Shown: positions 8,192 to 16,819 of the stretch, in pieces
How positions within the stretch are numbered: the first letter of the stretch is position 1
Layout of the letters: each line of letters opens with the position of its first letter
NCBI GenBank assembly: GCA_945882215.1
Contig: CAMCWM010000013.1
Location: 1-53,234, forward strand
Direction of reading: 5' to 3'
Source of the DNA: Akkermansia muciniphila
Lineage (GTDB): Bacteria; Verrucomicrobiota; Verrucomicrobiia; Verrucomicrobiales; Verrucomicrobiaceae
DNA length: 53,234 nucleotides
Notes under the pieces: model-generated
Told to the model about the DNA's origin: nothing
Database searches by the model: none
Seen by the model: only the letters and a program-made list of their open reading frames with translations
Program-made: the position numbers and the translations under genes

Positions 8192-9985
8192 TTAAAACCC
8201 CGTGTTCGGAAACCAACGGCTGAAGTGGTTTTCATCGAGTCGCGTGAGCGGGATCGTCAGCGGTGTCGGCACGCCGCTTTTGGCCCAGCGCAGCAGGTCG
8301 TCTTTGTGGCCGAGATGGCCAAGCACATCGAAAACGTTGCCGGGAGAGTTGTCGGGCCAGCCTTTCATCACCTGCGGGTCCCAGATGGCGACGCCGGGGT
8401 CTCCTTTAAGGAGATTGGCGGCGACGTTTTTGCAGAGTTCCGCCGGCTTGCCGGTCTTCCAGGCGATGACCATCGGATAGGCCTTCGTGTTCGTGCCTTT
8501 CGTAATGCGGCGGTAGTAGTCCATGTCCACTTGGCCTGGAGTCTTGGTGAAAGAGGTGTGGTAGGCGAACCATGTCGTCGCGAGATCATCCACGAGGCCG
8601 CGCTGGATCCAGTTCGGTAGGTCGAGGCCCCACTTTTGGTTGTCCGCTTCTTTGGCGAAGGTGCCCAGCGAGATCTTGTAGCGCTCTTTGCGGCCTTGTA
8701 TGGCGGCGGTTTCATCCAAGAGGGCTCGCACCTCCAGCATGAAGTCCGTCATGATGGCGGCGCGCGTGGCATGGATGCGGGGATCATCGTCCTCGACTGA
8801 TTTGGCATCGGCGTTGTGCATCTGTTTGAAGCGCTCGCAGAAGGCATCCTCCCACAGCATCAGCGGCATGCCGCGATTGAAGACGAAGCCCACGCCCTCG
8901 GGCTGCAGCTCCAGCGTCTCGCGAAAGATCTCGAGCAACTGCTTCCGCACTTCGGGATTGGCATAGCTCATGTATAACGTCGGCGTGCCGTCGCGGTCAT
9001 AGCAGCGCCACTCGGGATGGTCGTAGAAGAACTGGCTGTTGAAGGTCTCCTCATACGGCATGGAGCCCACCCAGCCCGCAGGCCGCAGCATGACGTGAAA
9101 CTCCGCGCCTTGCGCCTTCGCTGCATCGCGTGCGACCTTGAGCGGGTTGACGCCCTTCTTGAACAGCGTCTCCAGCGAGCGCGTGTAAGCGGCATACGCG
9201 CCAGTGGGAAAATCAACGGTGCCTTCGCCGGGATAGGTGCCCACCTTGCTCGGATAACACACCAGATCGCTGCCCGTGACCTGGAACCACCACTTGCCGA
9301 TGTCCGTGCCCTCAAAGCCGCGAAACTCCTCCGCCAGTTCCTCCGCCGTCGTCGGTTTGAACGGCCAGATCCAGCTATGCCCGTCAAACGTGGCAATGGA
9401 CGTGCGATGCTTCGATTTCGCCTGGCTCGCGGTCACTTCCGCGCTCGTCATCGGCACCAGCTTCACATAACAAACCGTTGCCGGCAGACCTGGCATCGGC
9501 GCGATCTCCAGCGACTGCCCTTTCAGCTCCGCCACGGTGACAAAGCACTCTTGAATCACCGCACGCCGGTTTTCCAGCAACGCGAGATTATTCGCCATGC
9601 GCCGGAAGACCGGCTCATCGCTCAACTTCGCCTTGATGCCGTTCCCGCCGATGTTGAATCCACCCGAAGTCGTCGAGAGTCCCACATACACGCCATGCCA
9701 GCCACGCTGCGTCAGTGGCAGCTTCAGCATGGGCGGATTCGTGGCGCTGTAGATCGAAAGTGCCGTGCCTTTCATCTCCGCCGTCTCAAACGGGATCATC
9801 TTCCACTTCCCCTTTTGCCGTTTGCCCGTGATCAGCGCTGCTGCGGGCTCCATCTTCGACAAATCCGTGATCGTCACGGCCTGCCTGACCTGCGAGAGAC
9901 GACGCGAGTCATGCCGAAAAGACTCCTGTGAGAAGGACTGAAGTGTGAATAGAGCGAGCACCGCAGAAGTTGCCAACCGTGTCAT
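8192..9985 (-). CDS. Secreted TIM-barrel glycosidase-like protein
   Basis: This 597-aa protein has a signal peptide (MTRLATSAVLALFTLQSFS). Residues about 30-200 look like a beta-sandwich. From about residue 250 the sequence has features of a (beta/alpha)8 glycoside-hydrolase-like domain: 'GAEFHVMLRPAGWVGSMPYEE', 'HPEWRCYDRDGTPTLYMSYANPEVRKQ' and 'LQPEGVGFVFNRGMPLMLWE' match the pattern of GHL10-type proteins, in which the walker travels to a place, reads a command and lists outcomes by strand. I cannot name the catalytic acids with confidence. It is 45 nt upstream of the serine hydrolase on the same strand and may be co-expressed with it. Confidence 0.6.
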   Translation of the reverse strand: MTRLATSAVLALFTLQSFSQESFRHDSRRLSQVRQAVTITDLSKMEPAAALITGKRQKGKWKMIPFETAEMKGTALSIYSATNPPMLKLPLTQRGWHGVYVGLSTTSGGFNIGGNGIKAKLSDEPVFRRMANNLALLENRRAVIQECFVTVAELKGQSLEIAPMPGLPATVCYVKLVPMTSAEVTASQAKSKHRTSIATFDGHSWIWPFKPTTAEELAEEFRGFEGTDIGKWWFQVTGSDLVCYPSKVGTYPGEGTVDFPTGAYAAYTRSLETLFKKGVNPLKVARDAAKAQGAEFHVMLRPAGWVGSMPYEETFNSQFFYDHPEWRCYDRDGTPTLYMSYANPEVRKQLLEIFRETLELQPEGVGFVFNRGMPLMLWEDAFCERFKQMHNADAKSVEDDDPRIHATRAAIMTDFMLEVRALLDETAAIQGRKERYKISLGTFAKEADNQKWGLDLPNWIQRGLVDDLATTWFAYHTSFTKTPGQVDMDYYRRITKGTNTKAYPMVIAWKTGKPAELCKNVAANLLKGDPGVAIWDPQVMKGWPDNSPGNVFDVLGHLGHKDDLLRWAKSGVPTPLTIPLTRLDENHFSRWFPNTGF

Positions 9986-10129
9986 GGAAACGGAAACGTC
10001 CTCAGGTGGACGAACTTGTCCGCCGCCGACGAATGGCGAGCTGCCTCATGTTTATGACCGGGGAGATTTGACCTCTGAAAAGCCTTTGCTTCGCAGCATG
10101 CCTTGCCATCATGCGCGCTTCCATCGCCC

Positions 10130-11746
10130 ATGCACCCGGAGATCTCCCCCATTGCCGCCGGCCTCGGCATCTCGCCCGAGCACCTCATTCTTCATGGGCG
10201 GGACATGGCCAAAATCAGTCTCAAAGCCCTCCAGGAAAAACCGACGCGAGGGAAGCTGATCCTCGTCTCCGCCATCACGCCGACACCGGCGGGCGAGGGC
10301 AAAACGACCGTCTCCATCGGTCTGGCGCAGGGTTTGAAAAAGATCGGGCAGAGCGTCGCGCTCGCATTGCGTCAGCCGTCGATGGGACCGGTTTTTGGCC
10401 GTAAAGGCGGTGCCACTGGTGGTGGTAAAAGCAGCGTGCGGCCCGCGCATGCGATCAATCTGCACTTCACCGGCGATTTCCACGCCATCACCTGCGCGCA
10501 CAACCTGCTTTCCGCCGTCATCGACAACCATCTCTTCCTCGGCGACGCGCCTTTGAGGCCGGAGCACGTGCTGTGGAAACGCGTGATGGACATGAATGAC
10601 CGTGCTCTGCGCATCGTGCGCACCGCCGTGGGCAAACCGACCGAGCGCGTCACAGGTTTCGACATCACCGCGGCTTCCGAGATCATGGCGATCCTCTGCC
10701 TGTCCGAATCGTTGCCGGATCTGCGAAAGCGTCTCGAACGCATCGTCGTCGGCTTCACACCGGAGGGCGAGCCGGTCTTCGCCAAAGAATTCCGTGTCAC
10801 CGGCGCCATGATGGCCCTGCTGCGTGAGGCGCTGATGCCGAATCTCGTGCAGAGCATGGAAGGTGTGCCCGCCTTCCTGCACGGGGGGCCGTTTGCGAAC
10901 ATCGCGCATGGCTGCAACTCGGTGCTGGCGACGCGCATGGCGCTCGCCTATGCCGATTTTGCCGTGACAGAGGCCGGTTTCGCCTTCGATCTCGGCGGCG
11001 AGAAGTTCATGCACATCAAATGCCGCCAGGCCGGTCTCGCACCTGCGGCGATCGTCATTGTGGCAACCATTCGCGCTTTGAAAATGCATGGCGGGGCCGC
11101 GCTCGACACACTCACGCAGCCGGACTCCGCCGCGCTTCAGCGTGGTCTGGACAATCTCGCCGCGCATCTCGACAGCGCCGCGCAGTTCCAGCGTCCGGTC
11201 ATCGTGGCGGTCAATCGTTTCACCAACGATTCTGAGGAAGAACTCGCCCTTGTGCATGAGTTCTGTGCCGCTCGCGGTGTGCCCAGCGCCACCGCCGATG
11301 TGTTCTCCCATGGCGGTGACGGAGCCATGCAGCTCGCGGAAAAAGTGCTCGCGGCATTGCCCCAAGAGTCCGTGCCGCTGCCCTTCCTCTATCAACCTGA
11401 CGACAGCGTCGAAACAAAGCTCACCGCCATCGCCACGAAGATTTATGGCGCTGACGGTGTGCAGCTCACCGAAGAAGCGAAAGCCAGGCTCGCGCTCTTT
11501 GCCCGCAGCGGATTCGACAAACTGCCACTCTGCATGGCCAAGACGCAGGATTCGCTCTCCGACGATGCGAAGAAGCGCGGTCGCCCGCGTGGTTTCACCA
11601 TCACGGTGCGCGACTTTGAAATCGCCAACGGCGCTGGTTTCCTCGTCGCTTTGACCGGCACGATGATGCGCATGCCCGCGCTGCCGAAGGTACCCGCCGC
11701 CGAACGCATCCAGGTCACGGACGAAGGCATCATGAGCGGCATCTAG
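10130..11746 (+). CDS. fhs: Formate--tetrahydrofolate ligase
   Basis: This 538-aa enzyme makes 10-formyl-THF from formate, THF and ATP in one-carbon metabolism. ATG 10130 is chosen because MHPEISPIAAGLGI aligns with the family's N-terminus; the frame is open 27 nt further up. The nucleotide loop is TPTPAGEGKTT at 50-60. 'LALRQPSMGPVFGRKGGATGGG' and 'INLHFTGDFHAI' (split here over 95-125) are signature stretches, and the C-terminus 'GTMMRMPALPKVPAAERI' is also typical. Length is close to the usual 555-560. It is transcribed away from the glycosidase-like gene across a 144-bp gap and precedes the ABC transporter by 45 nt. Confidence 0.97.
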   Translation: MHPEISPIAAGLGISPEHLILHGRDMAKISLKALQEKPTRGKLILVSAITPTPAGEGKTTVSIGLAQGLKKIGQSVALALRQPSMGPVFGRKGGATGGGKSSVRPAHAINLHFTGDFHAITCAHNLLSAVIDNHLFLGDAPLRPEHVLWKRVMDMNDRALRIVRTAVGKPTERVTGFDITAASEIMAILCLSESLPDLRKRLERIVVGFTPEGEPVFAKEFRVTGAMMALLREALMPNLVQSMEGVPAFLHGGPFANIAHGCNSVLATRMALAYADFAVTEAGFAFDLGGEKFMHIKCRQAGLAPAAIVIVATIRALKMHGGAALDTLTQPDSAALQRGLDNLAAHLDSAAQFQRPVIVAVNRFTNDSEEELALVHEFCAARGVPSATADVFSHGGDGAMQLAEKVLAALPQESVPLPFLYQPDDSVETKLTAIATKIYGADGVQLTEEAKARLALFARSGFDKLPLCMAKTQDSLSDDAKKRGRPRGFTITVRDFEIANGAGFLVALTGTMMRMPALPKVPAAERIQVTDEGIMSGI

Positions 11747-11791
11747 CGATGTCTTGCCCCCGCCATGCGCACGCTCTAACCTCCTGTGCGC

Positions 11792-13795
11792 ATGATCCTG
11801 GCCCGCACGCTCATCCTTGGCTTCCCTCTGCTCATCGCGGCGCTGGCGTGGTGGTCGGCGGAGACCTCCAGACGCAGCCATGTGCAGGGCAAGGACGGCA
11901 TCGTCGTCATGCTGCCGCAGAACGCTCCCGCATTGAACCCGTTTCTACCGGACACTGAGGTTGAGCGCCAGATTTCCGACCTCGTGCATGAGCCGCTGCT
12001 TCGCATCGGCGCGGAGGGTACTTTGCAACCGGGGCTGGCAGACTCGTGGAGATGGAGCCAGGACGTGACCTGCTGGTTCACTGATGAAGCGACGGCGAAA
12101 CGCGCGCTGGTGCGTCTCCAGGCGCAAGGGCACCTCGCTTCGGCACGTGTGAAGGGGAACGCGCTGCTGCTGAGCTTTGGCGAGACTGCCATCACCGGTG
12201 TTCAGCAGGCGCTGGAGGTCATCGCGGACCTGCAACCGCAGCCTGCGGCGTTCTGGCGCATCGAACGTCAAACACCGTTGCGGGAGGACTGGGACCGCTT
12301 CACCGCCACCTCGACATTGATCGGACAAATTCAGCGCGTGTGGTTTGATGGCACGAATGCGTGCGAGTTCGTCGTGAGCGGCCCGGCACAGCGTTTGCTG
12401 GATGAATTGCGTGTCGCGCTTGATTCCGGCCCGCAGCAGCCATGCTCGCTCACGTTGCTGGGAGAGATGGGCGCGCTGGTCGAGCCGGTGCTCGATCTCG
12501 ACATCCGTGCCGGTCGCTTCTGGCATGACGGCAAACCTGTGACCGCCGAAGATGCGCGTGCCACGCTCGAATTTTTGCGCACAAGCGACTGGCCGCTGCC
12601 CAATCGCGACGCGTTGTGGCATATCCAGTTTATGCAGGTGCAAAATGACGGCTCACGCCTTCATGTGACCTTCCGCAAGCGATACGGCCCGGCCCTGGCC
12701 TCGTTTGCCGGTCTGCCCATGCTGCCCGCCGCGTGGTGGCATCGTCATCCCGCTGCGTCGAAGGCTGATTTCAGCCGGGAATCACCGCCAGGCGCGGGAC
12801 GCCACCGCATCGCCACCCGGAATGCCCGCTCGCTCATTCTGATGCCTGGGAGGCACGAACAGGAGGCACCACGCTTTCTCTTCAACTTCTCCGTGTCACC
12901 ACTGATGACGCAGATCGGCATGCGCACGCGCACGGTGGATCTCATTTGGCCTGCTGCGGCGGCGGATCGCGCGCATTTCACGCAGATGCGCTTCACACCT
13001 CCACGCCAGCGCCTCGTCGTGCTCTGGAACACGCGGCATGAGATCTTGCAAAATACGCGGTTCCGGGAGGCGCTGGGTCTGGCCACAGACACGAGCTCTC
13101 TCATCCGCGCGCTTCCCGGACGTCTCGGCCACGCGGATGCGAGCCTGTTCGCGCCGGGTCTGTGGTTCAGCACACGAGCGGAGCGGCTGCCATTTGATCT
13201 CGAAAAGGCACGAACGATTCTCGCTGATGAAGGCTGGCCGCGAGATGTGGAAGGCCTCGCACGCAGGGCGGATCGTTCCTTTCGATTCACGCTGCTCACA
13301 CCGGCTGGAGACGCGCTGCACCGGCGGGCGGCGGAGCTTCTGGTGGAGCAATGGCGCAAACTCGGCGCGCAGGTGACTCTGGAATCCATCAGCGAGGAGC
13401 AGACACTCGCGCAACGTCTGCGAGAGCATCGCTTCGATGCGGTGCTGGTGGACCAGCGCTTCGAAGTTTCATGGGATCAACTGCCGTGGTGGCATTCTTC
13501 CCAGGCCAGCCCCGGCGGCACGAACTTCTGCGGCATCACCGATCCGCAGATCGATCTCCAGCTTGAGGCGCTGGCCGGCGAGTTTGATCCCGTGCATGTG
13601 CCGGCACGCGTGCGTGAGCTGGAAGCAAAGCTGCTGCCGCTGCATCCTCTGCTCACGCTTTTCACCACCCACGACGAGGCTGCAGCCGTTCCCGGTTTGC
13701 CGGGCAGTGAGAGCGCGGCCGTGCCGGGCTGGACGCTGCGCACCCTTGCCGCGCCAGCCCCGGTCCTCCAACTCAAACCACGCATCGCCGAATGA
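11792..13795 (+). CDS. ABC importer substrate-binding protein, family 5
   Basis: ATG 11792 begins MILARTLILGFPLLIAALAW, an uncleaved-looking signal anchor; a GTG six nucleotides upstream is an alternative. The 667-residue protein has the family-5 pattern: 'LNPFLPDTEVERQISDLVHEPLLRI' near the N-terminus, 'LADSWRWSQD', then 'FWHDGKPVTAEDARATLEFLR' in the middle, and the second-lobe 'REALGLATDTSSLIRALPG' region. Known members bind peptides, nickel or opines. It overlaps the permease start by four bases (ATGA), so translation is probably coupled. It is longer than most members (about 530), with extra sequence around residues 110-220. Confidence 0.88.
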   Translation: MILARTLILGFPLLIAALAWWSAETSRRSHVQGKDGIVVMLPQNAPALNPFLPDTEVERQISDLVHEPLLRIGAEGTLQPGLADSWRWSQDVTCWFTDEATAKRALVRLQAQGHLASARVKGNALLLSFGETAITGVQQALEVIADLQPQPAAFWRIERQTPLREDWDRFTATSTLIGQIQRVWFDGTNACEFVVSGPAQRLLDELRVALDSGPQQPCSLTLLGEMGALVEPVLDLDIRAGRFWHDGKPVTAEDARATLEFLRTSDWPLPNRDALWHIQFMQVQNDGSRLHVTFRKRYGPALASFAGLPMLPAAWWHRHPAASKADFSRESPPGAGRHRIATRNARSLILMPGRHEQEAPRFLFNFSVSPLMTQIGMRTRTVDLIWPAAAADRAHFTQMRFTPPRQRLVVLWNTRHEILQNTRFREALGLATDTSSLIRALPGRLGHADASLFAPGLWFSTRAERLPFDLEKARTILADEGWPRDVEGLARRADRSFRFTLLTPAGDALHRRAAELLVEQWRKLGAQVTLESISEEQTLAQRLREHRFDAVLVDQRFEVSWDQLPWWHSSQASPGGTNFCGITDPQIDLQLEALAGEFDPVHVPARVRELEAKLLPLHPLLTLFTTHDEAAAVPGLPGSESAAVPGWTLRTLAAPAPVLQLKPRIAE

Positions 13796-15120
13796 CGAGC
13801 GCGCCAGACCTCTCCCAACCGCCACGCTGGCTGCCGCTTCGTTTGTTTGGCGGCAGCGTGCTGGCCGCCGTGGTGCTGCTGATGGTGCAAAATCGTTCGC
13901 TGGAAAGTTTGCTGGTGTTTGAGGCGCCCGCGCCGGGTTTGTGGATGCGCTGCGGCTCCAGCTTGATCGTACTCGTCTTCGCCTTGCTGCTGGCGATGAG
14001 CCTCGGTCTTGCGATCGGGCTGCTCGCACGGCGCATGGGCTCGCGTGTCGAGGTGTGTGCCGCGTTTTTGGGCCGTGTGCTTGCCTGCCTGCCGGTGGTG
14101 GCTCTGGCCTGGGGTTTTGTAGGCATCTGGACCGGCAGGTTCGGCCTGCCGGTCGAAACCCTGATGCCGGCGGAACTGCCCCTGGTGCAAAGCATGTGGC
14201 AGATCACGGCGGCCCGTCTGCTGTGGGAGTTTCTGGCTCCAGTGCTTCTTCTCGCAGTGCCGCTGACCGGTGAAATCGTGCATTCGGTCGTCACCGATGC
14301 TAGGGCGACGGTGGATCTTGATTTTGCACTGCGTGTGCGCGGTGTGCCGGCCGGTTCGCGGCTCTGGCGGCATCATCTGCGCCAGTTGCTGCCGCTGCTG
14401 CGCGTGCGCATGCAGTTACTCTGCCTCGTGGCACCGGTTTATCTGATCATCATCGAGGACGTGCTGCGTTTCATGGGCTGGGGCGGCTGGCTGGCGCGTT
14501 CCATTCGTTCCGGGGATGTGAACGGCATCGCGCTCGGTTTCATCACTGGAGGCGCGATGATGGCGCTATTGTGCGGGAGCCTGAATCTGCTGCGTGGAAA
14601 GCTGCGGTCGTCCCGCAACCGTCTGACCGCGCTCGCGTGGCATCCTTGGGCGCTCTGGGCGCTGGGGCTGATGGCGCTGCAGCCAGTTTCTTCGTCGCCG
14701 TGGCTCGTGCTCTGGTTCGCGGTGCTGATGTTTGGCAGCGCGGCATGGCACCATGCCTGGACCAGCGTCGAGAAACAGTTGCCGCTGGAGGCCTCGCTCT
14801 CCCTCGGTGCCTCGGAGGGCTGGATATGGCGAGCACACATCGCGGTGGTGCAGCTCCGCATGCTCGCGGCATGGATATGCACCGTCTTTGCGCAGACGCT
14901 GCTGTGGATCGCCGCTGCCTGCGCCGTGCAGCAGAGTCTGGTGCAGGAACTGGCCGCGCCGGTGGCGGCGTGGTTCGAGCCCCTGGCGGTCGATTCATCG
15001 CAGGACACCTCGCTCATCCTCACTGATCCTACCGCATTGCTTCAAGCCGGCGGCGGCATCGCGCTTGCCGCCTTGTGTTTGATCCAAGTCAGCCGCATCG
15101 TTCAACCTCGACCCTCCTGA
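13792..15120 (+). CDS. Fused two-domain ABC permease (peptide type)
   Basis: The 442-aa protein has about ten hydrophobic segments. Two stretches resemble the permease coupling loop: 'RVRGVPAGSRLWRHHLRQLLPLL' around 180-205, and 'EASLSLGASEGWIWRAHIAVVQLR' around 330-355. This suggests that the two permease subunits, usually separate DppB and DppC, are joined in one chain. The second loop is degenerate. The gene overlaps the binding-protein stop by ATGA and is followed 5 nt later by the ATPase gene, so the three form an operon. Family membership is by layout and loop pattern. Confidence 0.75.
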   Translation: MTSAPDLSQPPRWLPLRLFGGSVLAAVVLLMVQNRSLESLLVFEAPAPGLWMRCGSSLIVLVFALLLAMSLGLAIGLLARRMGSRVEVCAAFLGRVLACLPVVALAWGFVGIWTGRFGLPVETLMPAELPLVQSMWQITAARLLWEFLAPVLLLAVPLTGEIVHSVVTDARATVDLDFALRVRGVPAGSRLWRHHLRQLLPLLRVRMQLLCLVAPVYLIIIEDVLRFMGWGGWLARSIRSGDVNGIALGFITGGAMMALLCGSLNLLRGKLRSSRNRLTALAWHPWALWALGLMALQPVSSSPWLVLWFAVLMFGSAAWHHAWTSVEKQLPLEASLSLGASEGWIWRAHIAVVQLRMLAAWICTVFAQTLLWIAAACAVQQSLVQELAAPVAAWFEPLAVDSSQDTSLILTDPTALLQAGGGIALAALCLIQVSRIVQPRPS

Positions 15121-15125
15121 GCCTC

Positions 15126-15998
15126 ATGTCCGACGCATCCATCTCCAAGAAAGACGTTCCGCTGCTGCGCATTCGCGATTTGCAGATCGAATTCGGCCGC
15201 CATGACGCCGAGCCGGTGAAAGCCGTCAAATGCCTCAGCCTTGAATTGAAACGGGGCGAATCCATCGCTCTCGTCGGTGAAAGCGGCAGCGGCAAAAGCG
15301 CCACCGCGCTTGCTTTGGCGCGCCTGCTGCCCGAACCGCCCGCCAGCATCTCCGCCAAGGAGATGACATTGAATGGTCACGAGATTTTGAAGATGAACGA
15401 GCGCGAGCTGCGGAGCATCCGTGGCAAGGAGATCGCCTACATCTTTCAGGAGCCGAGCACCTCGCTCAATCCGGTGCTCACCATCCGCACGCAGATCGGC
15501 GAGGCGCTGGCTTTGCATCGCCCTGATGTCGCGAAAGCAGAGCGTGACGACGAAATCGTGAAGTGGCTCGACAAAGTAGGCATCGTCGATTCGCGCAAAC
15601 GTCTCCACGCTTATCCGCACGAGCTCAGCGGCGGCATGCAGCAGCGCGTCATGATTGCCATGGCCCTTTGCACGCAGCCAAAGCTGCTCATCGCCGACGA
15701 GCCGACTACCGCGCTCGATGTCACCATTCAAAAGCAGATCATGGACCTGCTGGCCCAGCTCCGCCGCGATCTGGACATGAGCATCATCCTCATCACGCAC
15801 AATCTGGGCATCATCCGCAGCGTGGTGGACCGCGTCGCCGTCATGTTCCGTGGCGAGATCGTCGAAACCGGCCCGGTGGATGAAATCCTCCGCAATCCGC
15901 AGCACCCCTACACGAAGGCGCTGCTCGCCTGCGTCCCGCGCATGGGCGCGAAACAGCCACGGCTCAAGGTCATCGACTACGTCCTGCTGGATGCGTGA
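15126..15998 (+). CDS. Peptide-type ABC transporter ATP-binding protein
   Basis: ATG 15126 gives a 290-aa ATPase; the frame is open 51 nt further up, inside the permease gene. The Walker A is GESGSGKS at 51-58, the Q-loop is in 'IFQEPSTSLNP' near 107-116, the signature is LSGGMQQR at 167-174, and the Walker B is LLIADEP at 187-193. The C-terminal 'NPQHPYTKALLACVPR' is the oligopeptide/dipeptide-type extension. It energises the permease encoded upstream. Only one ATPase is in this operon, although Dpp/Opp systems usually have two, so it may act as a homodimer. Confidence 0.95.
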   Translation: MSDASISKKDVPLLRIRDLQIEFGRHDAEPVKAVKCLSLELKRGESIALVGESGSGKSATALALARLLPEPPASISAKEMTLNGHEILKMNERELRSIRGKEIAYIFQEPSTSLNPVLTIRTQIGEALALHRPDVAKAERDDEIVKWLDKVGIVDSRKRLHAYPHELSGGMQQRVMIAMALCTQPKLLIADEPTTALDVTIQKQIMDLLAQLRRDLDMSIILITHNLGIIRSVVDRVAVMFRGEIVETGPVDEILRNPQHPYTKALLACVPRMGAKQPRLKVIDYVLLDA

Positions 15999-16040
15999 TC
16001 GCCATTGCAGCCTGCCGGGCAGTCGTGGTAGTCTCATGGC

Positions 16041-16511
16041 ATGAAAGCGTTCCTCTTCATGTTCGCGGTGGCGGTGCCGCTCAGTGGGCAGGTGATCAAT
16101 CCCACCACCGGCAAGAAATTTGAAACGCGCGACCTCAACGGCAGCGGTGGCAGCGGCGGGGTCAGCATCAATGCCGCCACGAAGCCCGCCCCTCCCACCA
16201 AGACCAAGCTCACTTCCTACTTCATCCTCGGTGATCAGCGACAATGGAAGAGCAAGGATGGCAGGTCGCTGCTGGGAGCCATCATCGCCTTCGAGGATTC
16301 GGTGATCGAATTCGACGCCGCCAATCCCGTTGCCGCCCGTGAGGCGGTGGAAAAAGCGCCGCCGGCCAAACTGCCGGACAAGCCCACGCTCATCCGCGAG
16401 GGCAAGGTGCGCCTGATGGTGAACAAGAAGCCCGTCGAAGTGTCAATGGATCTGCTCAGCGAGGACGACCGCAAATATGTCGATGATTTAAACGCCAGGC
16501 TGCCGAAGTGA
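16041..16511 (+). CDS. Secreted SHD1-like small protein
   Basis: This 156-aa protein has a short signal peptide (MKAFLFMFAVAVPLSGQ). A Gly/Ser- and Pro-rich linker follows, then a region that resembles the SLA1-homology-1-type repeat common in planctomycete/verrucomicrobial secreted proteins: 'RQWKSKDGRSLLGAIIAFEDSVIEF', whose 'W.s.dGr...a' start is typical, then 'GKVRLMVNKKPVEVSMDLLSEDDRKY', with the 'v.l..Ls.eD..yv' ending. Proline- and alanine-rich sequence separates these halves. The role of such domains in bacteria is not known. It lies 42 nt after the ABC ATPase gene. Confidence 0.7.
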   Translation: MKAFLFMFAVAVPLSGQVINPTTGKKFETRDLNGSGGSGGVSINAATKPAPPTKTKLTSYFILGDQRQWKSKDGRSLLGAIIAFEDSVIEFDAANPVAAREAVEKAPPAKLPDKPTLIREGKVRLMVNKKPVEVSMDLLSEDDRKYVDDLNARLPK

Positions 16512-16550
16512 TTTTTGCATTAAAGGAACCACGCCCAACCACACCTCCTC

Positions 16551-16739
16551 ATGAAGACATTGTTTACCGGCCTCTCGATAGCCCTCGTCGCAGCCTCGTT
16601 TTCAGGATGCGCCACTGAACCACCCAAGACGCCGCAGGAAATCGAGGCGGAGGCCCGCGCCGGCAAGGTTCCGGACAGCATTCGTGATCCGCGTCCCGAG
16701 ATGCCCGGCGTTGGGCCGCTGTCCATGCCGATGCGTTGA
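16551..16739 (+). CDS. Small lipoprotein, 62 aa
   Basis: MKTLFTGLSIALVAASFSGC carries a lipobox (F-S-G-C, Cys 20). The mature 43 residues are polar and Pro-rich (EPPKTPQEIEAEARAGKVP, then 'PEMPGVGPLSMPMR') with no known domain. It follows the SHD1-like gene by 39 nt on the same strand, after a CACCTCCTC leader. Confidence 0.75.
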   Translation: MKTLFTGLSIALVAASFSGCATEPPKTPQEIEAEARAGKVPDSIRDPRPEMPGVGPLSMPMR

Positions 16740-16763
16740 GGGCTCTCACACATAATCATGCCT

Positions 16764-16798
16764 GGGTGGCGTTAGGCACCCGGCGGGTGAGTGCCCGC
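16764..16798 (+). other. Two back-to-back short hairpins
   Basis: GGGTG (16764-16768) pairs with CACCC (16777-16781), and GCGGG (16783-16787) pairs with CCCGC (16794-16798). They sit between the small lipoprotein and the sialidase-like gene. They could act as a weak transcription pause or an mRNA leader structure. No T-run follows. Confidence 0.35.
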
Positions 16799-16819
16799 GA
16801 CCATTCACCTCCCGTTCCC

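Noticed and set aside
7013..8620. 535-codon plus-strand open frame
   Set aside because: It lies antisense to the serine hydrolase and spans into the next gene, with low-complexity His/Arg-rich translation.
10109..11881. 590-codon minus-strand open frame
   Set aside because: It is antisense to formate-tetrahydrofolate ligase, which is unmistakable.
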